A stretch of DNA of 64,000 nucleotides from contig JAUCBJ010003414.1 of NCBI GenBank assembly GCA_032718475.1, forward strand, positions 1 to 64,000, read 5' to 3'. Positions 1 to 8,503 of this stretch are shown here, one piece after another. The position numbers were made by a program, and so were the translations under genes. Position 1 is the stretch's first letter. The number at the start of each line of letters is the position of its first letter. The notes under the pieces were generated by a model that was given only the letters and a program-made list of their open reading frames with translations, was not told the DNA's origin and made no database searches. The DNA is from Nemertoderma westbladi. Taxonomy: Eukaryota > Xenacoelomorpha > Nemertodermatida > Nemertodermatidae.

Positions 1-1138
1 TTATCTTCCACAAGTTCTTTATGTTTTTGTAACAAATTGTTAAGCTGTACTGATTTACTTTACTTTAGATACTGTACTGTTTTAACAATACCATCAGCTT
101 CAATCTCAATTTGTTGAGAATTTGGATCAATTGTTTATAGTGAACAGTCCTCAAATTGGGGTAATATACCTCCCAAAACATTAAAATGAGAAATTAATGA
201 ATTAATTAACTTCTGTAATGACACAATGTCTGCCTCTAGATCTGCTTTTGTTTTTCCACCTGCCATTATTAACTTACTATTGTCCTAAATTGGATATTAT
301 TCAAAATAAATAAAAATTACAAACTTTGGCACGTCTGCCAAAACTGTAATGTCAGTATATAATCAACCACCAAGGTATATTATTGTAGTACAGTGTAATA
401 TTCGCATTCCACATATATAAAATAAACATATAGGGTAAACCCAAATAATTTATTCAGTCACACTGCAGGTTGAATTTGCTACATTTTTGCATTGATAAAT
501 TCGTAACTCAACCATATATATATATATTACAGTATTTAATTAATTTCCATACCGGTACCCATATAGCTCAAAATACTGGAATTCCAATTTAATTACAATT
601 ACTTAGTCGACTTAGGCCTCTTTTAACTGCATCTATAATGCTGTATGCTGATTGAAACTTGAAAGCGGATGGGTCGTCCTGCCCTATTCAATGCACTTTC
701 ACAAATAAATTATTTTCATAGTAACTCATTCAAATACGAAGTAGGTTTGCCATTTACCAGGCTATATAGCCTGTACGCAGTGGCGTTATCCTTCTTCCTG
801 TACGGTAACCAGGTAACATGCTATACCGTACTTATCCCAATCAAGCCAATGTATGCCAATATTAGGGTGGTCACCCTACACCCTAACAAAATATTCTGTC
901 TTAGTTCCTTGAATAACACGAATCAGCGAATAACGTAGCCTATTCGGGATGTGTTAGGTTAGGCTGTTAGGTACAATGGCCCAATGGCCAAATTAATTTC
1001 AATTTTGGTTTAAATACAATATTCGCTGAATATCGGGCTTTCTGCCTTCACCATACAGTCAAGACATCATCAGTAAGTAGATGTAGCTGTGTAGGATTGA
1101 ACCAGCAATTAAGCCTACCGGTACCGGTACTGATTTCA
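1..1138. other. AT-rich non-coding DNA
   Basis: I see no convincing gene here. The sequence is AT-rich, with short AT microsatellites and overlapping ACCGGTAC/CCGGTACCGG palindromes near 1117-1130. A short plus-strand open frame at 669-938 has no recognisable domain and is probably chance. The stretch is most simply intronic or intergenic DNA next to the EGF exons. Confidence 0.4.
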
Positions 1139-1426
1139 TCACCAGTCAGCCAGTAAATTAAACAAAACCAAATACAGAAATAATGCCGTCAGTACAGCCG
1201 TAATATATACCGGTCTGCCGTAGGTACACCAAACCTGAATTACTGAATCGATATCTTCTCCGTTAGTCGCCTTTCTTGCAAACGTAAATGCAGTGTAGAA
1301 AGTGATCTTTACCCAGGGACGCCATGTTATAATCGGGATAGCGATCATAAAGTAGAAGTAACTGAAGTATAGAAAAAGTAAGCTACATACTGACATATGC
1401 GAAATATTGATATCCATCCAATCCAA
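1139..1426 (-). CDS. Possible small two-pass membrane protein or exon
   Basis: A 95-residue open frame with two strongly hydrophobic stretches, roughly residues 12-33 and 73-93, separated by a polar loop with basic residues. That is the layout of a small two-pass membrane protein or a membrane-spanning exon. I do not recognise the family. It lies on the same strand as the EGF exons and could be a 3' exon of that gene, but I see no clear splice sites. AT-rich DNA often gives hydrophobic chance frames, so confidence is low. Confidence 0.15.
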   Translation of the reverse strand: MDWMDINISHMSVCSLLFLYFSYFYFMIAIPIITWRPWVKITFYTAFTFARKATNGEDIDSVIQVWCTYGRPVYITAVLTALFLYLVLFNLLADW

Positions 1427-1677
1427 ACAAAGTATATTAAAATCAACACAGTCTAACCGTACTCATCCGGCCAGTTAGGTCCTAAAATATACTCAACATT
1501 GCTTATTTTATGTCCTTTTTAATATTTCGATGGACAGACAGACAGACATACAGACGGAAAACCAGCCATTACTCGAGAAGTAAAAGAGATCTCGCTAAGC
1601 CTTTTCCAGATTTGAAATCCGCATTAAATTCTACTCTAGATGAAATAAAAAAACAAAAAATGAAAATTTTGACCTGA

Positions 1678-1714
1678 GGGGGGGGGGGGGGGGGGTGTAC
1701 CCCCCCCCCCCCCC
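1678..1714. repeat. G18-TGTA-C15 homopolymer hairpin
   Basis: Eighteen G, then TGTA, then fifteen C. One strand could fold into a GC stem of about 15 bp with a tiny loop, and the G run could instead form a quadruplex. It lies just downstream, in the minus-strand sense, of the last EGF exon, inside the intron or 3' flank. Homopolymer length may be unreliable in an assembly. Confidence 0.85.
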
Positions 1715-1745
1715 ATAACTTCACAACAGTTATTTATAGCATTAC

Positions 1746-1871
1746 CTGAACAATTATATATACCATCTCCAGAATATCCCATGTTGCAGGTACAATTGTA
1801 TCCTCCATCAGTATTTGTACAGAATGCATTCATGTGACAGTCGTCTGTGTTGTCTAAACATTCATTTACAT
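1746..1871 (-). CDS. EGF-like domain exon (copy 1 of 4)
   Basis: A 126-bp exon bounded by a CTAG acceptor (exon starts at 1871) and a CAG/GTAATG donor (ends at 1746); both boundaries are phase 1, the usual symmetric class for EGF modules. It encodes one EGF-like domain of the calcium-binding type: an NECLDN start, six cysteines, an aromatic/glycine turn (GGYNC) and a GYSGDG loop before the last cysteine. Such modules occur in secreted or cell-surface adhesion and matrix proteins. It is the partner of the exon at 3658-3783 in the duplicated block. Confidence 0.8.
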
Positions 1872-2212
1872 CTAGAATGTAGAACAGTCGAAATACTCAT
1901 GAAATAAATTAATTACACTAAAATTTAACCTCTACGTTTATTTGGGATGCTGATTCTCTGAGAATACATTTTAAATTCCCTTGAACACTATGGATGAACG
2001 ATAGGATTTGAATTATGTCATGAATTTCACAGATGGGACTATTTATTATAAAGTTCTTAACATGGGTAATTTTGACAATGTTAAAAAAAATCATGTAACT
2101 ACTAACTATTATACATAAATATGTCCAGATGGCAGGATATTGCCTAGTCTTTCAAAATGATCAGTCATTTAATTCGATGTCAATGTATTATTATGAAAAG
2201 ATGTAGCATTAC

Positions 2213-2338
2213 CTGAACAGTTATATATACCATCTCCAGAATATCCCATGTTACAAGTACAATTGTATCCTCCATCTGTATTTGTACAGAATGCATTGTT
2301 GTGACAGTCATCTGTGTTGTCTAAACATTCATTTATAT
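2213..2338 (-). CDS. EGF-like domain exon (copy 2 of 4)
   Basis: A 126-bp phase 1-1 exon with a TTTTAG acceptor next to 2338 and a CAG/GTAATG donor at 2213. It encodes a calcium-binding-type EGF module beginning (D)INECLDNTDDC, with six cysteines and the same GYSGDG loop as its neighbours. It differs from copy 1 by a few changes such as HNNAF for HMNAF. Spacing to copy 1 is about 340 bp of intron. Same transcript as the other EGF exons, most likely an extracellular modular protein. Confidence 0.8.
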
Positions 2339-2570
2339 CTAAAATGTAGAATAGTTAAAATATTAGTCAAAATACTAGTCTTTCATTTTATTTTACTTTG
2401 TATTAGAAATTATATAAAATTTTCCAGCTGATCTGATCCAAATCTCACATGGGATGATATTATATCATATCGATATGATCCCTAATATTTGAAGACCATG
2501 GCAATGCAAGGTGAAACATATAAGCAGTTCCAGTAAATGAATATAGCTATTGAGCATGATTCCGAAGTTG

Positions 2571-2840
2571 TGTAGATTAATAAGTAGAAGGCGGGGTAGC
2601 TCAGTTGGTTGAGCGCCGGGCCTGCAATCTATTGGTTGTAGGTTCAGCCCCGCCAGGGTCCACTCAGCCTTTCATCCACTGGGGTCGATGAAATGAGTAC
2701 CAGTTAAATAACTGGGAGCAAATCTTGGGATATGAGTAGCGCCCAGCCCTACCCTCAGGTAGCAGCTATCGAAAGAGGAGCCTTCGAGTCGCCTCCGGCT
2801 TCAGCCAACTGTTTGCTTTTTTTGCTTTTGTAGATTAATA
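2571..2840 (+). mobile_element. tRNA-derived SINE with 12-bp target-site duplication
   Basis: The body (2583-2828) begins with a tRNA-like head at 2590-2654. It has a good box A (TAGCTCAGTTGG) and a recognisable box B (GGTTCAGCCCC), closing in GGCGGGG/CCCCGCC acceptor-like ends. A central part at about 2665-2730 contains GGGGTCGATGAAATGAGTACC; this resembles, from memory, a conserved core shared by invertebrate SINE superfamilies. The tail is T-rich with TTTTTTTTGC. The 12-bp sequence TGTAGATTAATA flanks the body at 2571-2582 and 2829-2840. The paralogous block near 4470 lacks the element, so it serves as an empty-site control. A free tRNA gene is unlikely. Confidence 0.85.
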
Positions 2841-3657
2841 GGCCCATCTTTGTTAGACATACATGAGTAGAACAGCAACGGCATACCCCACTAGTAGTGG
2901 TAACTACAAAATGCAAGATGCAAGTACTTATCATTATTTATTAATTCCACAGTACCTCCTCTGTTTTTGAGCTTGTGATTGATGTCCATTTAATGTCGGT
3001 TTTAGGTACAGTTATAGATATCACGGACTGTGTTGGTATCCTTCGCTGGGTACAACTACTATCATGTCAAATGAGCTAGGACAATGGAAATGATTGAGTA
3101 TCCCCTTCGAGTTGGTCTATATATCTCATAGCCGGTTGCCATGGCACAATGCATACCTTATGTTCTCCCCCGAAATGAAGATCTGGTATGATTTCGCCTT
3201 TACTTCTCCAGCAGTACCTCCTGAATCATACACACATGTGGAGTGATGGTGATGATCCAGGCGTGCCCAAAGGTGTTGTCCCATCCAGTGGAGCCAGAAA
3301 CACAGCATATGCAGCATATTGAGTAGTTGCTACAGGATTATTGTACCACAAAGCTCGATGTTTTTGTTCAGTGTTGTCTACAGCTGGTAATTAAGTGTGG
3401 CCCTTAGTAGAGTGGTGTAACAACCATGCATTTGTTGCTCAAGTATTATTTTCAGTGTCCTGGTATAACCACTATATAAAATTACACTTTTCACTTATAT
3501 TTGATTAATATAATATTCAAATAATATTACAAATTATATCAGTTTTACAGCTGATCAGGTCCCTATCTCCAATTGGAAATCATATAATATATCTCGAAGA
3601 GTGGTAGTTCTGTAGTTCACTATGGTGTAGGAGGATTATAACAAATAAATGCATTAC
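2841..3657. other. Intron DNA between duplicated EGF pairs
   Basis: Intronic sequence on the EGF gene's coding strand. Its first part (2885-3090) is repeated at 4533-4720. Minus-strand translation of that block has short open stretches in both copies, with a stop in the second, so it may be a decayed exon, but I see no defining splice pair. A 63-codon minus frame at 3126-3317 looks accidental. Confidence 0.4.
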
Positions 3658-3783
3658 CTGAACAATTAGATATACCATCTCCAGAATATCCCATGTTGCA
3701 GGTACAATTGTATCCTCCATCAGTATTTGTACAGAATGCATTCATGTGACAGTCATCTGTGTTGTCTAAACATTCATTTATAT
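3658..3783 (-). CDS. EGF-like domain exon (copy 3 of 4)
   Basis: A 126-bp phase 1-1 exon with a CTAG acceptor and CAG/GTAATG donor, nearly identical to copy 1 (1746-1871). It encodes a six-cysteine calcium-binding-type EGF module. One change near the 3' end (TTAGATATA for TTATATATA on the plus strand) alters a residue just before the last cysteine. Its intron flanks match those of copy 1 over several hundred bases, showing that the block rather than just the exon was duplicated. Confidence 0.8.
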
Positions 3784-4110
3784 CTAGAATGTAGAACAGT
3801 CGAAATACTCATGAAATAAATTAATTACACTAACATTTAACCTCTACGTTTATTTGTGATGCTAATTCTCTGAGAATACATTTTAAATTCCCTTGAAAAC
3901 AATGAATGAATGATAGGATTTGAATTAGGTCATGAATTTCACAGATGGACTATTTATTATAAAGTTCTTAACATGTGTAATTTTGACAAAGTTAAGAAAA
4001 AGTCATGTAACTATTATAAATATGTCCAGATGGCAGGATATTGCCTAGTCTTTCAAAATGATCAGTCATTTAATTCGATGTCAACGTATTATGAATAGAT
4101 ATAGCATTAC

Positions 4111-4236
4111 CTGAACAGTTATATATACCATCTCCAGAATATCCCATGTTACAAGTACAATTGTATCCTCCATCTGTATTTGTACAGAATGCATTGTTGT
4201 GACAGTCATCTGTGTTGTCTAAACATTCATTTATAT
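4111..4236 (-). CDS. EGF-like domain exon (copy 4 of 4)
   Basis: A 126-bp phase 1-1 exon with a TTTTAG acceptor and CAG/GTAATG donor, nearly identical to copy 2. It encodes (D)INEC...GYSGDG with six cysteines. In transcript order it is the first of the four EGF exons in the window. Upstream in the transcript, beyond the LINE fragment and BEL element A, lies a LamG-like exon with matching phase-1 ends, so all may belong to one gene. Confidence 0.8.
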
Positions 4237-4734
4237 CTAAAATGTAGAATAGTTAAAATATTAGTCAAAATACTAGTCTTTCATTTTATTTTAATTTGTA
4301 TTAGAAATTATATCAAATTTTCCAACTGATCTGATCCAAATCTCACACATGGGATGACATGATATATTATATCGATATGATCCCTAATAATTGAATACCA
4401 TGGCAATGCAAGGTGAAACATATAAACAGTTCCAGTAAATGAATATAGCTATTGAGCATGATTCCGAAGTTGAATAGAGTAATAAATAGGTCCATCTTTG
4501 TTATAAATACATGAGTAGAATTACAATGGCATACCCCACTAGTAGTGGTAACTACACAATGCAAGATGCAAGTACTTAACATTATTTATTAATTCCACAG
4601 TGCCTCCTCTGTTTATGAGCTTGTGATTGATATCCATATAATGTAGATTTTAGGTACAGTCATAGCTATCACTGACTGTATTGGTATCCTTCCTGGGGTA
4701 CAACTACTACCATGTCGAATGAGCTAGGACAGTG

Positions 4735-5140
4735 TATAGCCAGATATTCCCATTGGTGATATCTCCTTTGCAGAAGTGAAGGCTGCTGCAAAGAGCATTA
4801 AGACCAATCATGCCAGTGGAGTAGATGGTGTTCCCCCTGAGGTCTTTAAAATACCTGAGTGTTTAAAGCTCATCTATCCCATCATAGTAGACATGTACCG
4901 AACAACAAGAGTCCCACAAGAAATGAAAACAAATAAGTTGGTGCCAGTTCCCAAGAAGGGCAACCTAACACTCTATGGTTCTTTTCGGGGAATCTCATTG
5001 ATCTCGATTGCTGCAAAGCTATACAATAGAATTCTATTAAATCGCATCAGGGATCCCATTGAGAGACTGCACCGTGGAAATCAGAATGGGTTCCGTAAAG
5101 TTCATGGGACCATGGAGCCCATTTTGGAACTTAGAAGGAG
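4735..5140 (+). mobile_element. LINE reverse-transcriptase fragment (RT N-terminal part)
   Basis: An open stretch encodes the first blocks of a non-LTR reverse transcriptase. It has an AAKSIKTNHASGVDGVPPE motif, then VPVPKKGN, then FRGISLISIAAKLYNRILLNRI, then NQNGFRK, and breaks off after ...EPILEL. These are the usual fingers motifs before the DKAFD/YADD palm motifs, which are missing. It ends abruptly at 5140, where the remnant 3' LTR of BEL element A begins, joined at a short AGAAAG microhomology. The residue pattern resembles the LINE family at 20182 and 53842, but the regions do not overlap enough to prove it. Confidence 0.75.
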
Positions 5141-5192
5141 AAAGTTTTTACGTTAAACTACAAATGCTATCTAATAGTGAAATAATCCATCA
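5141..5192 (-). repeat. Remnant 3' LTR of element A, with polypurine tract
   Basis: Reading minus, TGATGGATTA opens the LTR at 5192; it matches the first about 50 bp of the 5' LTR (16310-16257) with a single change. It is then cut at 5141 against the LINE fragment. The adjacent TGGAGCGG (5193-5200) is the likely polypurine tract. The same TGGAGCGG precedes B's 3' LTR, and GGGAGCGG precedes C's. Confidence 0.85.
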
Positions 5193-5646
5193 CCGCTCCA
5201 TGAAAACAGTAAGTAAGACTGTTTTCACCAATCGAAATATAAACTATTTACAAAATACTTCTAAATCTACTGGTGGGGCCTAAAATATAAAATAATCACT
5301 ACCTAATTATTGCATACTTAATATTGCAGGTACAGCGTAAATACAATCTATCATACATACAAAATACAAATTTACCAATTAACTTTAGTGCATAAAATAC
5401 AAAAAAAGCTTTCGGTTAACAAGATAAGCAAATTAAACAAATCAGAACAAATCAAACAAATAATTTCAAGTTTTCAATAATCTTTATATATTGCAAATAT
5501 ACATAATAAATTTACCAAATTAAATCAGTCTTATAGAATAAACATAATACGCTAATATCTTTCAAATAAGTCTTAAAGTGTCCTCCTGACGAGCTAAAGT
5601 TCGTCCTGCTGGTCTGGATATCTTCTCCTGAGCACTAATTGCTAAC

Positions 5647-5666
5647 GGTAGGCTCTCAAGCCTTCC
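5647..5666 (-). repeat. 20-bp hairpin repeat, A copy 1
   Basis: Plus strand GGTAGGCTCTCAAGCCTTCC, the reverse complement of the consensus GGAAGGCTYGCGAGCCTACC with two changes in the loop. It lies in the 3' UTR and matches the copy at 44854 in element B. Confidence 0.85.
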
Positions 5667-5794
5667 TTCTCCATCTCACTCCTCCAAAACCAACGTTCAA
5701 TATAAATACCCAAATATAATATCCAAATATAAATATCCAATATAAATATCCAATATCAACATCCAAATAAAATATCCGAATATAATATCCAATT

Positions 5795-5814
5795 GGTAGG
5801 CTCGCAAGCCTTCC
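5795..5814 (-). repeat. 20-bp hairpin repeat, A copy 2
   Basis: Plus strand GGTAGGCTCGCAAGCCTTCC. It lies just after the stop codon of the accessory reading frame and matches the copy at 44707 in element B. Confidence 0.9.
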
Positions 5815-5831
5815 TTCTCTATCTCGCTCTC

Positions 5832-6134
5832 CTATTCCTTGGCCGAATGGGCTCGTACACGCCCTCTATTACGATTGGGTGGTGGTCGGGATCGAACTGG
5901 ACTCGGACTTCGGTGTCGAGCTGTCGGTGGTTCCAAAACGCTAGGAAAGGGGACGACGGGAGTTTTGCACATCCATCGTGCGCTCAGTCCTCTAAATCCT
6001 CGTCCGATTCCAATTGTTGGCTTAACATCGGATCGAGTCTCCACAACGCTGGGAGGAAGTCGAAAGGGTGGGACTGTTCCGTCCGCTGACACCTCGCTCT
6101 CTGATGTCGTCTGAATTCTAATGGGTTCCGGCAA
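5832..6134 (-). CDS. Accessory 3' protein of element A, C-terminal basic part
   Basis: About 100 residues forming the C-terminal end of the 3' accessory protein. It is rich in Pro, Ser, Thr and Arg and ends in a basic tail (RSRPPPNRNRGR...). In element B the same sequence (to 44687) runs on in frame from the upstream zinc-knuckle part, whereas in A a stop near 6150 and a frame change separate them. I therefore read it as part of the 6150-7622 protein rather than a separate gene. A basic, disordered tail suggests RNA or DNA binding. No transmembrane segment is visible. Confidence 0.55.
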   Translation of the reverse strand: MPEPIRIQTTSESEVSADGTVPPFRLPPSVVETRSDVKPTIGIGRGFRGLSARWMCKTPVVPFPSVLEPPTARHRSPSPVRSRPPPNRNRGRVRAHSAKE

Positions 6135-6149
6135 AGCGTATCCTGTCCC

Positions 6150-7622
6150 TCAGCATTGTTCTCTAGCGAGGGAAACCGTGCCCCGAGTCATCCAGAGTTG
6201 CGACTTCGATGTTGTCCTCTCGGCGATATTTACTACCTTCTTTATCCCTTGTCCGGCCTTCTGGGCTCTAAGTATACGAAGTTGCGGATCATCCTGTGGG
6301 TGACGCGTCTTTTCGGCTAATGGCGTGGCCTTGAAGCCAGTCTCACGCAAAACGTCCGTCTCGTCTAAAATACACGAGGTTACGCGTTTGTGATAAAATG
6401 CGCTCCTGTATGCCCAAGCTATCGAATGCCAGGCTCCTCGATTCCGCTGTTCGACTCGCAATTTGTCGAATTCCCTGGCGGTAATCTTGTTCACCACAGT
6501 TTGTAAGTTCCAAGTGTTCTTGTTGTCGCGGTGTACCTGTAGAAAGTAGTCCCGCACAACCTTAAATCCGCTATACAATGGCAATATATCCAGCACCTCC
6601 AAGAGTTCATCATATTGAGGCATAGCTGACACGTATCCTTCCTTCGACATTGTGAGAGGGTTTACGGCCCAAAATCCCAAGTGTGCTCTCATAGGGAAAC
6701 GGCGTCGCTGTGTCGATACATGCTCATCTGCTAGATTCTCCCAATGGTCGAATAGCTGTCGAATGATTTTAACTGACATGTGCTCATAGGGGATGTCCCT
6801 AAGTTGACATTCGGATGCCCTATGACCTTTAATATTACAATATGTGCACTGCGCCACGAAATGCCAGCAAGTGTAGAAAATGTGCGAACGATGATCCCCG
6901 CACCAGTTACATACTAAGTCCGGTAGATATATGTGTTTCGCTCCGCATTTCTTTGTGTGGTGGCCAGTTGCCCCGCATCTGCCACAAATAGTGTTGGCAG
7001 GGTACCAAACTCGCTCATACTCAGTTCGCGTCTTCCTCGGAAGGTTCTCTATCTCTATGAGTTGCCGCAACGGTTCATCTATTATCGCAAACTCGGTTGG
7101 ATCCACATCGTCGTGATGGGGGGTAGGCTCGCGAGCCTTCCAGGATCCTTCTGGGCCTTTGAATTCTGCGTGGCGTTCCCCGTCGTAGGGTACTAACGTT
7201 AACATCGATGGTCTGTCGACTAGGGTTCCCGCGTGAGTGAGATAGATGTCCCTGAAAACGCTAAGTCCCGCTCGCGTGAAAACTTTGCAGTGCACATCGG
7301 TGTTGTAAAAGGGTTGGAGAAATGGGCGGAATACATCAGTATGCGTCCTTCCTCCGTCGTAAAAGGTATGTCCTTCACCGAGACATAACGGATGTCGCTT
7401 TAGAGTCCTAGACACTACATCGGCGATGAAACAAACATTTACCGAAGATTCTATCGCCAAATAGTATTGCAAGATTATTCGTGGAGGTGAAGTAATCGCC
7501 CAGTACACGCAACCTCGCCACTTTAGCTGTGACTCGAACTCGTTTACGCCGGGGGTATCTCCCTCTCCGTATATGTCCGTGTATTTGCTCCTCTTACTCT
7601 CCTTATAATCCCAACTAAACAT
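6150..7622 (-). CDS. Accessory 3' protein of element A with three CCHC zinc knuckles
   Basis: A 490-residue open frame downstream of integrase. The N-terminal about 200 residues match nothing I recognise. Three zinc knuckles follow: CGRCGATGHHTKKC (about 213-226, C-x2-C-x4-H-x4-C), CNWCGDHRSHIFYTC (about 237-251) and CTYCNIKGHRASEC (about 257-270). A helical, charged region follows. The knuckles are typical of retroelement nucleocapsids, so nucleic-acid binding is likely. There is no signal peptide, furin site or membrane anchor, so it does not look like an envelope protein. A hairpin repeat at 7122-7141 is read in frame as WKAREPT. Element B keeps a truncated version with one knuckle damaged (CTYW). 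Confidence 0.7.
   Translation of the reverse strand: MFSWDYKESKRSKYTDIYGEGDTPGVNEFESQLKWRGCVYWAITSPPRIILQYYLAIESSVNVCFIADVVSRTLKRHPLCLGEGHTFYDGGRTHTDVFRPFLQPFYNTDVHCKVFTRAGLSVFRDIYLTHAGTLVDRPSMLTLVPYDGERHAEFKGPEGSWKAREPTPHHDDVDPTEFAIIDEPLRQLIEIENLPRKTRTEYERVWYPANTICGRCGATGHHTKKCGAKHIYLPDLVCNWCGDHRSHIFYTCWHFVAQCTYCNIKGHRASECQLRDIPYEHMSVKIIRQLFDHWENLADEHVSTQRRRFPMRAHLGFWAVNPLTMSKEGYVSAMPQYDELLEVLDILPLYSGFKVVRDYFLQVHRDNKNTWNLQTVVNKITAREFDKLRVEQRNRGAWHSIAWAYRSAFYHKRVTSCILDETDVLRETGFKATPLAEKTRHPQDDPQLRILRAQKAGQGIKKVVNIAERTTSKSQLWMTRGTVSLAREQC
7122..7141 (-). repeat. 20-bp hairpin repeat, A copy 3 (in coding sequence)
   Basis: Plus strand GGTAGGCTCGCGAGCCTTCC, a consensus copy. It lies inside the zinc-knuckle accessory frame and is translated as KAREPT without breaking the frame. 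Confidence 0.9.
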
Positions 7623-7822
7623 TAGGTATGAGATATAACCCGTTCCATTTTTAGCGTGTTATACTCCCTAAAATATCCTCGCTCAATAGCCCAAAGCAAC
7701 AATGGTCTAGTATCCACGTATGGCATAGGCAATCGATCCTCTTCCGTGGGCATTCCTGCGAAATCGCTAATAAGGTCATCCCGTACACTGGATCCGATCT
7801 TGACGATGCTCTTATCAAGCAC
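7622..7822 (-). CDS. Accessory 3' coding region of element A, middle piece
   Basis: Sixty-six codons overlapping the end of the 187-codon frame above it and touching the start of the 490-codon frame below it, in a shifted frame. The run of adjacent frames without large gaps suggests one original long protein broken by small indels. The residues are mixed, with no motif I recognise. Confidence 0.45.
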   Translation of the reverse strand: MLDKSIVKIGSSVRDDLISDFAGMPTEEDRLPMPYVDTRPLLLWAIERGYFREYNTLKMERVISHT

Positions 7823-8378
7823 AAACGTCTCGTACGGCCTTTGGCAACATTCTAGCTTCTATGCTACAAGCCAGGTCCATGGATTTAACTATCCGTTTTA
7901 TCATCGCGTGTCTTTGCGTCGTTCCTTCCGGCATAGGCATCTTTCTGTCGCTCCTCTGTCGGCTGAAGACATGTAACACGCCATCTGGTGCTCGAATCTG
8001 TATGGTCTTCGAAGTGAGGCTTTGCTGATGGCTTCCTCCTTCATTATTGTAAAACATAAAACCATTCTCCTTCAGATATTGGCTAGTCGCGTCCCAATCG
8101 TCGAGTAAATCGTCGGTAGGGTTCCAAATTCTCCCTATTGACTTTTCATCATCGAAACTAATAGGTTTACCAGTCCAATTGGTCGCAATATCGGTGTCGG
8201 TCTCAAACGTTCCGACTCCAATCCATAATCGAATCATTTTCGTTAGATATCCTCGCAAGATACAAGGTGCGATATCCGTCCCCGCGCGATCCACTTCCTT
8301 AAAGTCCGTAATATGTGGAGGCACATTGCGTACGATTTTCTGAACTATCGTTCTATGCAACTCGGCTGACTCTAACAC
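7815..8378 (-). CDS. Accessory 3' coding region of element A, second piece
   Basis: 187 codons from the first Met, but the same frame is open back to about 8490. It encodes a mixed alpha/beta-looking sequence containing WIGVGTFETDTD and a basic stretch (SRQRSDRKMPMPEG). I do not recognise a family. Position and strand place it between the 271-codon frame and the zinc-knuckle frame. Together these probably formed one protein of over 1000 residues, now frameshifted at about 8500 and 7820. Confidence 0.5.
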   Translation of the reverse strand: MLESAELHRTIVQKIVRNVPPHITDFKEVDRAGTDIAPCILRGYLTKMIRLWIGVGTFETDTDIATNWTGKPISFDDEKSIGRIWNPTDDLLDDWDATSQYLKENGFMFYNNEGGSHQQSLTSKTIQIRAPDGVLHVFSRQRSDRKMPMPEGTTQRHAMIKRIVKSMDLACSIEARMLPKAVRDVCA

Positions 8379-8503
8379 ATTACCAAAGGTAACCGATGGG
8401 GGGAAATCCAGGTTCGAAATGATCTCCGGGTGTTCAACTGTAGGAATCTCATAAGTTGTCTCCTCTCGGGTCGGTATACTAATAGAGCTCGGGTGTCATC
8501 TCC

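Larger units (their letters stand above)
1735..4740. repeat. Tandem segmental duplication carrying paired EGF exons
   Basis: Two blocks of about 1.1 kb are closely similar: about 1735-3100 and about 3648-4740. Each carries two EGF exons in the same order and the same intron sequence, including a shared stretch at 2489-2580 / 4396-4490 and another at 2885-3090 / 4533-4720. The first block is longer because a SINE was inserted at 2583-2828. The roughly 1.9-kb spacing of equivalent exons (1746 to 3658, 2213 to 4111) shows growth of the EGF array by unequal exchange. The ends are approximate. Confidence 0.85.
5201..5831 (-). other. 3' UTR of element A
   Basis: AT-rich non-coding DNA between the last accessory frame and the polypurine tract, alignable with 44688-45344 of element B. 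It contains two 20-bp hairpin repeats (5647-5666, 5795-5814). Between them is an imperfect minisatellite of ATATTTATATTGG-like units (about 5697-5792). Both features are kept in B. Confidence 0.7.

Noticed and set aside
669-938. 89-codon plus frame
   Set aside because: No domain or splice context; likely chance.
2590-2654. tRNA gene
   Set aside because: It is the head of a SINE with a body, tail and TSD; the fold lacks a normal anticodon arm.
3126-3317. Small His-rich minus frame as an exon
   Set aside because: No splice signals, no domain, not kept in the duplicated block.
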